23,092 bases of DNA from JBFLYO01 sp040756745 (GTDB taxonomy: Bacteria; Bacteroidota; Ignavibacteria; UBA10030; UBA6906). A model generated the notes under the pieces. It saw nothing but the letters and a program-made list of their open reading frames with translations. It was not told the DNA's origin and did not search any database. Below, piece by piece: positions 8,487 through 15,489 of the stretch. Location: NCBI GenBank assembly GCA_040756745.1, contig JBFLYO010000044.1:1-23092 (forward strand), given 5' to 3'. The position numbers and the translations under genes were made by a program. Within the stretch, counting starts at the first letter, position 1, and every line of letters begins with the position of its first letter.

Positions 8487-9230
8487 CTACCAGTCTTTGT
8501 CCGTTTTCGCCCGAACCGCCTGTCGAGCCCGCAGGCGCTTTTGTACATCCTTCTCGCTGTTCTTCAGCACGTCAAGGATGCGCTGGGCATCCGCGCGCGA
8601 CATCTGTTTCTGCTGCTGGGCGGACTGCGGCTGTTTCTGCTTGTCTTGGCGGTCCTTCGACTGCTGATCCCGCTCCTTCTTCTGCTGGTCCTGCTTTTGT
8701 TTCTCGTCCTTCTGCTGATCCTTCTTCTGGCTATTCTTCTGATTCTTGTTCTGCTGTTGCTGCTGCTGTTGCTGGCGGAGCTTTTCCAGAGCGTATGACA
8801 GATTGTACTTCGCGTCTTCGTCCTCCGGGTTCAGCTTCAGCGCATCGATGTACGCCTTCACTGCATCGGCATAGCGTTGCTCCCGCATCAGCGAATTGCC
8901 GATGTTATAGTGGGCATAGGCCTTGGTGTCGTTCGCCTCCGCTTTCCCCAGGGCCGATTCGTATTCGCGCACGGCTTCGTCGAACTTCCCCTGTTTATGG
9001 AGCGCATCCCCCAGATTGAAATGACCCTGGACGAGCGCCTGTTCCTTTTCCAGCGCCTTGCGGTAGTTCACCTCGGCGTCCGCGAACTTCTGGTCCTTGT
9101 AGAGGTCGTTGCCGCCATTCACCAGCGACCGCACCGATTGCGCCCCGGCTCCCTGCACGAGCAGAGCCGCGCACGCCAGCATGGCACCCTGCCGCCGCCA
9201 CACTCCATGCACCCTCACCGTCGTTTTCAC
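8487..9230 (-). CDS. batC: BatC-like TPR protein with Gln/Lys-rich low-complexity tail
   Basis: Periplasmic or membrane-associated TPR protein of the Bat cluster, presumably a protein-protein scaffold for BatA/BatB. The 247 residues show a signal sequence (about 1-31), three TPR units (about 34-150, FNLGDALHKQGKFDEAVREY and AHYNIGNSLMREQRYADAV) and then a highly charged Gln/Lys/Asp tract (about 153-215) that opens with eight consecutive Gln. The Gln run is encoded by CAG/CAA triplets and is a possible length-variable microsatellite. The start is GTG and forms a GTGA overlap with the batB stop (9227-9230). GGAAGG lies just upstream. Confidence 0.88.
   Translation of the reverse strand: MKTTVRVHGVWRRQGAMLACAALLVQGAGAQSVRSLVNGGNDLYKDQKFADAEVNYRKALEKEQALVQGHFNLGDALHKQGKFDEAVREYESALGKAEANDTKAYAHYNIGNSLMREQRYADAVKAYIDALKLNPEDEDAKYNLSYALEKLRQQQQQQQQNKNQKNSQKKDQQKDEKQKQDQQKKERDQQSKDRQDKQKQPQSAQQQKQMSRADAQRILDVLKNSEKDVQKRLRARQAVRAKTDKDW
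8751..8774. repeat. Triplet (CTG/TTG) microsatellite inside batC
   Basis: Eight successive CTG or TTG triplets on the plus strand encode the eight-Gln run of BatC on the minus strand (CAG/CAA codons). Mixed CAG and CAA codons interrupt the repeat, which should damp slippage. Confidence 0.7.
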
Positions 9231-10279
9231 CCTTCCACCTCTTCAGGTCTTCTCAGTGGATTCCACTGCGCCAGCCACCGGATCCTCTTCTCCGACAGCA
9301 GCACCTCGGCGATGAGGAGGAGGATGACCGGCACAAGGAATATCTGGAACCTGTCCTCGTAGTCCGTGAACTGCTTGACACCGAATTCCTTCTTCTGCAG
9401 CGCGTTGATGTCTTTGTAGATCTCGTCGAGCTCGTCCTGCGCGTTCGTTCCGCGGAAGTACTTCCCGTTCCCGATTGCAGCGATCTTCTCAAGCGAGGCT
9501 TCGTCGAGCTTGGTCACGACGACCGCCCCGGCGCGGTCCCGCTTGAAATCCACCTGCTGCCCTGCCGCATTGTACACCGGAATGGGCGACCCCGTTGGTG
9601 ATCCGAGCCCAATGGTGTAGATGAGCACCCCTTTCTTCGCGGCGTCTTCGGCAGCCTCGAACGCGTCCCCTTCGGTGTTCTCTCCGTCGGTAATGATGAC
9701 CAACACCTTCGTGGTTGTCTCTTCCACGCTATACGAGTCCATGGCCCGTTCGATGGCCGCGCCGATGGAGGTCCCGGGCACGGGGGCGACATCGACATCG
9801 ACGACGTCAAGAAAGAGATTTGCCGCGCTGTAGTCTGTCGTCAGCGGAAATTGCGTGTACGCCTCTCCCGCAAACACGATAAGCCCGATCCTGTCGCCTG
9901 CCAGCTTCGCGATCAGGTTCCGGATCTCGAACTTCGCCTTCTCCAGGCGGTTGGGCTTGATGTCTTCCGCCTTCATGCTCAGCGAGACGTCGAGCGCGAT
10001 AAAGAGGTCGACCCCCTCCTGCTTCACCTCCTGCAGCCGCGTGCCTATGCGTGGGTTCGCCAGAGCGAACACCAGGAACGCCACGGCAACGAGAAGGAGA
10101 ACAAACTTCGCCATGCGCTTGTGCCCGCTTGCGTCCTCTGCCAGACGGGTCAGGATCGCGTCGTTCCCGAACCTCTCCCGTGCGCGAGTGCGAGCGCGCG
10201 CAAAGAGCCAGAACGCCGCCACCATCACCGGGATGAGGGCAAGTGCGTAGAGATATTCGGGATGTGCAAGGCGTATCAT
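9227..10279 (-). CDS. batB: BatB-like membrane protein with von Willebrand factor A domain
   Basis: VWA-domain integral membrane protein of the aerotolerance cluster. The 350 residues have an N-terminal membrane helix (about 9-28), a second helix (about 59-74), the VWA domain with a complete MIDAS start DVSLSM (Asp97, Ser99, Ser101) and TDGEN further on, and a C-terminal helix (IFLVPVILLLIAEVLL). The start was set at ATG 10277-10279 rather than an upstream codon at 10312: this ATG sits one base after the batA stop (TGAGATG), and homology begins with the SPEYLY-like HPEYLYALALIP. Its stop overlaps the batC start. Confidence 0.93.
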   Translation of the reverse strand: MIRLAHPEYLYALALIPVMVAAFWLFARARTRARERFGNDAILTRLAEDASGHKRMAKFVLLLVAVAFLVFALANPRIGTRLQEVKQEGVDLFIALDVSLSMKAEDIKPNRLEKAKFEIRNLIAKLAGDRIGLIVFAGEAYTQFPLTTDYSAANLFLDVVDVDVAPVPGTSIGAAIERAMDSYSVEETTTKVLVIITDGENTEGDAFEAAEDAAKKGVLIYTIGLGSPTGSPIPVYNAAGQQVDFKRDRAGAVVVTKLDEASLEKIAAIGNGKYFRGTNAQDELDEIYKDINALQKKEFGVKQFTDYEDRFQIFLVPVILLLIAEVLLSEKRIRWLAQWNPLRRPEEVEG

Positions 10280-10280
10280 C

Positions 10281-11279
10281 TCAGGGGATCTTCCGCAGCC
10301 AGGTGCCGGCAAGCAGGAATTCCAGCAGGAGCGCCGCCGCCCCCACCATCGCCCACCCGTAGAACAGCTCGGTCGCGGAGCGATACGATCTCACCTCGAT
10401 CCGCGTTTTCTCCATCCGGTCGATGTCCGCGTAAATCTGTTTCAGCGTCCTGTTGTTCGTCGCACGAAAATACTGCCCGTTGGTCATCTGGGCGATCTGC
10501 TGGAGGGTCTTCTCATCGACGTCGACGGGCACGTTCTGGTACCGCTTGCCGAAGGGGGTCATGACGGGATACGGGGCTTCCCCCTGCGTGCCGACGCCTA
10601 CCGTGTAAATCCTTATGCCGAACGTCTGTGCGATCTGCGCGGCCGTGAGGGGATCGATCTCCCCCCGGTTGTTCACGCCGTCGGTCAGGAGGATCATCAC
10701 CTTGCTCTTGGCCTTGCTGTCTTTCAGGCGGTTCACGCCCTGCGCAATGGCCATGCCGATGGCGGTGCCGTCTTCCACTACCCCCTGCCGCACCTGGCGA
10801 AGCAGGTTCTTCAGTACACGGTAATCCATCGTCAGCGGGCACTGTGTGAAACTCTGCCCCGCGAATACCACGAGTCCGATGCGGTCGTTCTTCCGCCCCT
10901 CGATGAAGCTCTGCGCGACTTCCTTCGCGGCTTCAATCCTGTTCGGCTGGAAGTCCTCCGCGAGCATGCTCCCCGAGATGTCGAGCAGGAGCGCGATATC
11001 GATCCCCTCCGTATAGATGTTCTCTCCCTGGGATGTCGTCTGCGGGCGGGCGAGCGCAACGATCAGGACCGCCAGCACAATCATCCGGAGAATGAAGGGA
11101 AGGTGTCGGACGCGCTCGCGCAGCGAGGGCCTCACCCTGGCAAAAGGGAGCAATGTCGAGTACCGGAGGTCAGACGTTGCGACGTTGTGCCGCCGGAGGT
11201 ACCAGACCACCAGCAGAGGGATGACGAGCAGGGCGTACAAGTACGCCGGACTCGCAAATGAAACGTTAACTGCCTGCAT
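10281..11279 (-). CDS. batA: BatA-like membrane protein with von Willebrand factor A domain
   Basis: Paralogue of BatB and its likely partner in the membrane. The 332 residues contain two N-terminal helices (about 12-28 and 60-78), the VWA domain with intact metal-ion site DISGSM (Asp100, Ser102, Ser104) and LTDGVNNRG, and a C-terminal helix (about 305-325). SPAYLYALLVIPLLVVWYL at the N-terminus is typical of the family. The ATG overlaps the end of the upstream accessory gene by 14 nt, and batB follows after one base. Confidence 0.94.
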   Translation of the reverse strand: MQAVNVSFASPAYLYALLVIPLLVVWYLRRHNVATSDLRYSTLLPFARVRPSLRERVRHLPFILRMIVLAVLIVALARPQTTSQGENIYTEGIDIALLLDISGSMLAEDFQPNRIEAAKEVAQSFIEGRKNDRIGLVVFAGQSFTQCPLTMDYRVLKNLLRQVRQGVVEDGTAIGMAIAQGVNRLKDSKAKSKVMILLTDGVNNRGEIDPLTAAQIAQTFGIRIYTVGVGTQGEAPYPVMTPFGKRYQNVPVDVDEKTLQQIAQMTNGQYFRATNNRTLKQIYADIDRMEKTRIEVRSYRSATELFYGWAMVGAAALLLEFLLAGTWLRKIP

Positions 11280-12228
11280 GTGCGACCGTATGAGTCTCTT
11301 GCGCAGCCGCGGGGGTCATGGCGACAATCTTCGTCTTGTCTACGATGTGGTACACGACAGTGAACATCTCGTCGTGCTCCTGCAGTGCGGGCTGGTATTT
11401 CGCAAACTTGACCAGGTCTGCGCGGCGGAGAATCCGTTCGGCCTCGGCCAGCATGCCGTCGGGGAACCGGAGCCGGCGGAGTCCTTCCACGATTTCATCC
11501 GTCGTTTCTTCCATGGCCTGCATGGCGTACCTGTTTTCCAGATAGCGGCGGAAGACTTCCGTAACCTCTGAGTAGAACTCCTTGATGCGTCCCTGCTGCC
11601 AGAGCCGCTTCTCTCTTAGTAGAGCGAGCTGCTCGAACGCAATCTCATGCGCGGGACGTGCCGGGGGCGCGTAGGCGGCCTCGGCCTTTCCCTTGCTCGC
11701 CTTGCGACGCTTCCAATATCGGTACCCGCCATAGGTCGCGGCCGCGACAAGCAGGACAATCCCCGCAATTTCGAGGATCTCGGCCAGCGTCAGCGGAATG
11801 GACAGCGGCGGCTTGACATCCCGGATGTCCTGCGTGGTATCGACCGGAACCGTCCTCACGGTCAGGACCACGGCGTTCGTTGAAACCGTCCGCACCCCCT
11901 TCTCGCCGGGGACGACGGCGATATACCTGAGGGGAGGGAGGATCGCGGTCCCGGAATCGTATCGCGCGACAACGACGCCCGCCTGCGCGCTTGTGTCGGA
12001 GACCTCCTGGAGCGGCCTTCGCTGGAGAATGTGAAACCCCTCGAGGGTGTCCGGGATATCCGGCCTGAGCGTGATGCCGCGAGGGTACCGGAGATCCACC
12101 CGCACCGTGATCCAGTCGCCGACGAGATAGTTCGACGAATCGACACTTGCCCGCGCCCAGAACTCCCCCTCCTGCCCCGCCGCCAACAGCGGGCAGAGGA
12201 CGAGGAGCAGCATCGCCGCCGACCTCAT
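11266..12228 (-). CDS. Single-pass membrane accessory protein of the Bat cluster (DUF4381-like)
   Basis: The product has 320 residues: a signal peptide (about 1-18), a beta-rich extracytoplasmic domain (about 20-135), one transmembrane helix (about 149-171, LAEILEIAGIVLLVAAA), and a helical cytoplasmic tail (about 190-300). The linker motif DIRDVKPPLSIPLTLAEI before the helix resembles proteins annotated DUF4381 or BatD-like that often sit between the DUF58 gene and batA. The extracytoplasmic opening YLVGDWITVRVDLRYP resembles BatD repeats. The start was placed at ATG 12226-12228, 8 nt after the DUF58 stop with a GAGGGGGG ribosome-binding site; the frame is open further upstream but overlaps DUF58. 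No function is established. Confidence 0.8.
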   Translation of the reverse strand: MRSAAMLLLVLCPLLAAGQEGEFWARASVDSSNYLVGDWITVRVDLRYPRGITLRPDIPDTLEGFHILQRRPLQEVSDTSAQAGVVVARYDSGTAILPPLRYIAVVPGEKGVRTVSTNAVVLTVRTVPVDTTQDIRDVKPPLSIPLTLAEILEIAGIVLLVAAATYGGYRYWKRRKASKGKAEAAYAPPARPAHEIAFEQLALLREKRLWQQGRIKEFYSEVTEVFRRYLENRYAMQAMEETTDEIVEGLRRLRFPDGMLAEAERILRRADLVKFAKYQPALQEHDEMFTVVYHIVDKTKIVAMTPAAAQETHTVAHAGS

Positions 12229-12236
12229 GCCCCCCC

Positions 12237-13112
12237 TCACCACCGCCGTGCCCGTGCCTGAAAGAAATCCACGATCGGTTTGATGTATGGCCGGTCGATG
12301 CGGATGGGGATGGCATCCACGCGACTCTTCACAAACAGATTTCTGCGCGCAGTGCGCCGCGCGTGCCAGAACCGCTCCGCCTCGGACCGCACAACCGGGT
12401 CGCCGGTATCGATCCATCGTTCCGCCCCGCTCTCCGCATCGCGCAGCTTAATCATCCCCACGTTGGGCAGGCGCTCTTCCCGCGGATCGGCGATCTCGAC
12501 GGCAATCACATCGTGCCGGCGGCTGATGACGCGCAGGATCCGATCGTATCCCTCGTCGATGAAATCGGACATGATGAAGGCAATCGAGCGCTTCTTGGTC
12601 ACGTGGTTGAAATACTCCAGCCCCTGTTTGATGTTCGTGCCGGTCCCTCGCGGCTCGAAGGAGACGAGCTCGCGGATGATCCGGAGGATATGGGCGCGCC
12701 CTTTCTTCGGGGGGACGAACTTTTCGATCCGGTCGGTGAAGAGGATGAGTCCCACTTTGTCGTTATTCTTGATGGCGGAGAATGCCAGGACGGCACAGAT
12801 CTCGGCCGCGATCTCGTTCTTCGTCTGCCTGACCGACCCGAACGTCCCGGACCGGCTGAAGTCCACGACGAGCATGACCGTCAGCTCCCGTTCTTCCTCG
12901 AACACTTTGACAAACGGGTGGTTGAGGCGCGCGGAAACGTTCCAGTCGATGCTCCGGATATCGTCGCCGAACTGGTACTCCCGCACCTCGGAAAATTCCA
13001 TCCCGCGCCCCTTGAAGACGCTGTGGTACTCGCCGGAGAAGATCTGGTTCACGACGCCGCGCGTCTTGATCTCGATCTGGCGGACTTTTTTCAGAAGCTC
13101 GCGAGTGTCCAT
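12237..13112 (-). CDS. DUF58 domain protein (VWA-like)
   Basis: DUF58 proteins are regularly encoded beside MoxR ATPases and VWA proteins and are thought to act with them in metal-dependent assembly or stress tolerance; the mechanism is unproven. In the 291 residues the DUF58 signature is clear: FKGRGMEFSEVREYQFGDD followed by IRSIDW (about 34-57), then a VWA-like segment with DFSRSG (Asp84, Ser86, Ser88). No membrane helix is seen, so the protein is probably cytoplasmic. The ATG has no Shine-Dalgarno sequence; the CTYRAY hexamer array ends 11 nt upstream. It is followed closely by the accessory gene and batA. Confidence 0.93.
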   Translation of the reverse strand: MDTRELLKKVRQIEIKTRGVVNQIFSGEYHSVFKGRGMEFSEVREYQFGDDIRSIDWNVSARLNHPFVKVFEEERELTVMLVVDFSRSGTFGSVRQTKNEIAAEICAVLAFSAIKNNDKVGLILFTDRIEKFVPPKKGRAHILRIIRELVSFEPRGTGTNIKQGLEYFNHVTKKRSIAFIMSDFIDEGYDRILRVISRRHDVIAVEIADPREERLPNVGMIKLRDAESGAERWIDTGDPVVRSEAERFWHARRTARRNLFVKSRVDAIPIRIDRPYIKPIVDFFQARARRW

Positions 13113-13123
13113 AAAACAGGCAG

Positions 13124-13195
13124 AGTGAGAGTGAGATTGAGATCAAGATTGAGATCAAGATCGAGGTTGAGGTTAAGATTAAGGTCAAGGTTAAG
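13124..13195 (-). repeat. CTYRAY hexamer array A, upstream of the DUF58 gene
   Basis: Read in the mRNA sense (minus strand), ten exact contiguous CTYRAY hexamers fill 13195-13136: CTTAAC, CTTGAC, CTTAAT, CTTAAC, CTCAAC, CTCGAT, CTTGAT, CTCAAT, CTTGAT, CTCAAT. Two variant units CTCACT follow (13135-13124). Variation is limited to transitions at positions 3, 4 and 6, while C1, T2 and A5 are invariant. The array ends 11 nt before the DUF58 ATG. The same hexamer recurs at 21048-21101, and in inverted sense at 13372-13395. Confidence 0.92.
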
Positions 13196-13216
13196 GCCAA
13201 CGACAAGGTTTAGGGG

Positions 13217-13274
13217 GAGGGAGTACGCCAGGGAGATGTTAAGGTCAAGGACGAGAATCCCTGGCCTCTCCCTC
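13217..13274. repeat. Two-part stem-loop in the moxR-DUF58 gap
   Basis: GAGGGAG (13217-13223) pairs perfectly with CTCCCTC (13268-13274), and GCCAGGGA (13227-13234) pairs perfectly with TCCCTGGC (13258-13265). The two stems are separated by a 3 x 2 nt internal loop. The 23-nt terminal loop contains two inverted-sense hexamers, GTTAAG and GTCAAG (13238-13249). No T-run follows on the minus strand, so this does not look like an intrinsic terminator; an mRNA structure or processing site is possible. Confidence 0.6.
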
Positions 13275-13372
13275 GACCTGCTTCATCCCTTAACCTGCTT
13301 CATCCCTTAACCTGCTTCACCCCTTAACCTGCTCCACCCCTTAACCTGCTCCACCCCTTGCTGCTTCACCCC
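13273..13372. repeat. Six-copy 17-bp tandem repeat in the moxR-DUF58 gap
   Basis: The plus-strand unit is TTAACCTGCTTCATCCC. Copies lie at 13273-13289 (begins TCGA), 13290-13306, 13307-13323, 13324-13340, 13341-13357 and 13358-13372 (15 nt, two bases lost). Differences are nearly all C/T transitions (CTTCAT, CTTCAC, CTCCAC). Each junction between copies recreates the hexamer CTTAAC, so this array seems derived from or merged with the CTYRAY family. The unit length is not a multiple of three, so it is not a conserved coding repeat. Confidence 0.92.
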
Positions 13373-13406
13373 TTAATCTCAATCTTAATCTCGATCTTAT
13401 CTTAAG
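13372..13406 (+). repeat. CTYRAY hexamer array B, abutting the moxR stop codon
   Basis: On the plus strand four exact hexamers CTTAAT, CTCAAT, CTTAAT, CTCGAT fill 13372-13395, then degenerate units CTTAT and CTTAAG; the moxR stop (TAA, complement of 13402-13404) is inside the last one. Array B is in the opposite sense to array A 180 bp away, so the two can pair within the transcript, since each RTYRAG unit is complementary to a CTYRAY unit if G-U pairs are allowed. Confidence 0.88.
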
Positions 13407-14391
13407 GTACCTCTATCTTGTTGAGCACTTCCTGCACCACCTGCTCCGACGTCACTTCTTCGGCTTCCGCCTCGTAGGTTATGGCAATGCGGTGGCGGAG
13501 AACGTCGAGGCTGACCGCGCGGACGTCTTCCGGGATCACGTACCCCCGCCTTTTAATGAACGCGTAGGCCTTGGCCCCGAGCGCGAGGTTGATCGACGCT
13601 CTCGGGGACGCGCCGTAGGCGATCAACTGGGTCAGGCTGTTGAGATTATACTGCTTCGGGTTGCGCGTCGCAAACACGATGTCCAGGATGTATTTCTCGA
13701 TCTTCTCGTCCATGTAGATCTCGCCGATCACGTTGCGCGCCTTCAGGATGTCTGAGGTACTGACAACCCCGTTCGGCGACACGGCGTTGCCCGACACGTT
13801 CGACCGCATGATCTGCATCTCCTCCTCTTTGGAGGGGTAGCCGATCCTGACCTTCAGCATGAAACGGTCCACCTGTGCCTCCGGGAGCGGATATGTTCCC
13901 TCCTGTTCGATCGGGTTTTGCGTGGCAAGGACAAGAAACGGCTCCGGCAGGGGAAACGTGCCTTCACCGATTGTCACCTGGCGTTCCTGCATCGCCTCCA
14001 GGAGCGCGCTCTGCACTTTTGCGGGCGAGCGGTTGATCTCGTCGGCGAGAATGAAGTTGGCGAAGATCGGCCCTTTTTTGGTCTGAAAGGAGCCTTCCTT
14101 CTGGTTGTAAATCATGGTGCCGACGAGATCGGCGGGGAGCAGGTCGGGAGTAAACTGAATGCGTTGGAATTTTGCCTTGATGGCGGCAGCGAGAGTCTTG
14201 ACGCTCAACGTCTTTGCCAGTCCCGGGACACCCTCGAGCAGAATGTGGCCGTTGGCCAGAAGGCCGATCAACAGCCGTTCGACCATGTGCTTCTGGCCGA
14301 CGATCACCTTGCCGATCTCCATCTGCAGGATATCGATAAAGGCGCTTTCGCGGTGGATCATCTCGTTGATTGCCTTGATATCGTGTGCCAT
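13402..14391 (-). CDS. moxR: MoxR-family AAA+ ATPase
   Basis: AAA+ ATPase of the MoxR group, chaperone-like, working with VWA-domain partners; here the first gene before DUF58 and batA-E. The 329 residues contain Walker A GVPGLAKT (54-61), Walker B FILADE (Asp117, Glu118) followed by the family signature INRSPAKVQSALLEAMQE, sensor 1 LATQNPIEQEG (Asn159) and VDRFM. The start is ATG 14389-14391 with GGGAGGAG upstream; a GTG one codon earlier is less likely. The stop lies in the CTYRAY array B. The 289-nt gap to DUF58 is unusual for a cluster that is otherwise nearly gapless and is filled by repeats. Confidence 0.96.
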   Translation of the reverse strand: MAHDIKAINEMIHRESAFIDILQMEIGKVIVGQKHMVERLLIGLLANGHILLEGVPGLAKTLSVKTLAAAIKAKFQRIQFTPDLLPADLVGTMIYNQKEGSFQTKKGPIFANFILADEINRSPAKVQSALLEAMQERQVTIGEGTFPLPEPFLVLATQNPIEQEGTYPLPEAQVDRFMLKVRIGYPSKEEEMQIMRSNVSGNAVSPNGVVSTSDILKARNVIGEIYMDEKIEKYILDIVFATRNPKQYNLNSLTQLIAYGASPRASINLALGAKAYAFIKRRGYVIPEDVRAVSLDVLRHRIAITYEAEAEEVTSEQVVQEVLNKIEVP

Positions 14392-14443
14392 CACTCCTCC
14401 CGGTGCGGACAGATGCTGAAATCCTTAAAATTGGACGATTTTC

Positions 14444-14472
14444 AATTTAGAAAAGTTTAGCCGGAAAATCAA
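14444..14472 (-). promoter_or_regulatory. Candidate promoter of the moxR-bat cluster
   Basis: On the minus strand TTGATT (14467-14472) and TAAATT (14444-14449) are separated by 17 nt, in the only notably AT-rich stretch of this 108-nt gap between the moaA stop and the moxR start. The leader would be about 45 nt. The match to sigma-70 consensus is partial (4/6 in each box). Confidence 0.35.
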
Positions 14473-14499
14473 CGAAGGAGGGAGGAGACCGGAATGCTG

Positions 14500-15489
14500 T
14501 CACCCGCCTATGCTGCTCATCGTTCGCTCGGGCCTCACAAATCCAGGCCTGTTGATCAGGTGACCCTCTTCCTTGCGGGAGACGGCATCGACGATGACAT
14601 CGGCGATCTGCTCATCGGGAGTGCCGTTGCGCAGGAGACGACGGAGGTCGGTTTCGGTGAGGGAGAAGAGGCAGGTGCGGAATTTGCCGTCCGACGTGAT
14701 GCGAACCCGGTTGCAGCTCGTGCAAAAGGGCTCCGTCACCGAGCTGATCATACCGATCTCCCCGGCCCCGTCGGCGAACCGGTACCGCTCGGCTGCTCCC
14801 GGCAGACCTTCGTTCGCAACCGGTACGAGCGGTGCCATCGCATCGATGCGCTCCAACACTTCACGTGTCGGCACAACCTTGTCGATCGACCAACCATCGT
14901 CCCGCCCGATCGGCATGAACTCAATGAAGCGGACGATGATCGGGCGCGTCCTGGCCAGCCCGGCGAACGCGGTAATCTCATGGTCATTGACGCCGCGGAT
15001 CAGAACCGCGTTCAGCTTGATAGGCGAGAGGCCAACCTGGAGCGCCTCCTCGATCCCTTCCCAGGTCCGGTCAAAATGCTCGCGCCGCACGATCGACGAA
15101 AACGTCTCCGCATCAAGGGAATCGAGACTCACATTAAGGCGGTTCAGCCCCGCCCCGGCAAGGGCCCGGGCTTGATCGCGGAGAAAGAAGCCGTTGGTCG
15201 TGAGCGCAATGTCGGCAATCCCACGAACGGAACGGATCATCCTAACCAGCGTGGGGAGGTCCTTACGCATGAGCGGCTCTCCGCCTGTCAGCCGGATCTT
15301 CTTCACGCCAAGTGCCGAGAAGATCCTCACCAGGCGGACGATCTCTTCGAATGAGAGGAGGAGGTCTTTCCTGAGCCACTGCATCCCCTCTTCGGGCATG
15401 CAGTACCGGCAGCGGTAGTTGCAGCGGTCAGTAACCGAGATGCGCAGATTATCCGCCGCACGGCCGAATGCATCCACCAGTCTCGTCAT
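14500..15489 (-). CDS. moaA: GTP 3',8-cyclase (molybdenum cofactor biosynthesis protein A)
   Basis: Radical SAM enzyme that, with MoaC, converts GTP to cyclic pyranopterin monophosphate, the first step of molybdenum cofactor synthesis. The 329 residues have the SAM cluster motif DRCNYRCRYCMP (Cys23, Cys27, Cys30), the GGEP motif (LTGGEPLMRKDL), the C-terminal cluster motif FCTSCNRVRITSDGK with Cys256, Cys259 and Cys273, and the characteristic Gly-Gly C-terminus. The start is ATG 15487-15489, which overlaps the moaE stop as ATGA; the frame is open further upstream but homology begins at TRLVDAFGR. Last gene of moaD-moaE-moaA; moaC is not in the window. Confidence 0.97.
   Translation of the reverse strand: MTRLVDAFGRAADNLRISVTDRCNYRCRYCMPEEGMQWLRKDLLLSFEEIVRLVRIFSALGVKKIRLTGGEPLMRKDLPTLVRMIRSVRGIADIALTTNGFFLRDQARALAGAGLNRLNVSLDSLDAETFSSIVRREHFDRTWEGIEEALQVGLSPIKLNAVLIRGVNDHEITAFAGLARTRPIIVRFIEFMPIGRDDGWSIDKVVPTREVLERIDAMAPLVPVANEGLPGAAERYRFADGAGEIGMISSVTEPFCTSCNRVRITSDGKFRTCLFSLTETDLRRLLRNGTPDEQIADVIVDAVSRKEEGHLINRPGFVRPERTMSSIGG

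Noticed and set aside
8577..8800. Low-complexity plus-strand frame rich in Leu (antisense of the batC Gln/Lys tract)
   Set aside because: It is the reverse-strand reading of CAG/AAG-rich codons; looks membrane-like but has no start context or homology.
12229..12417. Upstream extension of the Bat accessory gene over the DUF58 3' end
   Set aside because: It overlaps DUF58 out of frame and lacks a signal sequence; ATG 12228 has a strong ribosome-binding site and gives a signal peptide.
12763..13206. Open frame reading through hexamer array A into the DUF58 gene in another frame, with an alternating Leu/Ile/Thr/Ser start
   Set aside because: It is a by-product of stop-free frames of the hexamer and overlaps DUF58 out of frame; the true DUF58 frame is stopped by TGA inside the array.
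13124..13406. CRISPR array
   Set aside because: Repeats are 6 and 17 bp, contiguous and without unique spacers; no cas gene is present.
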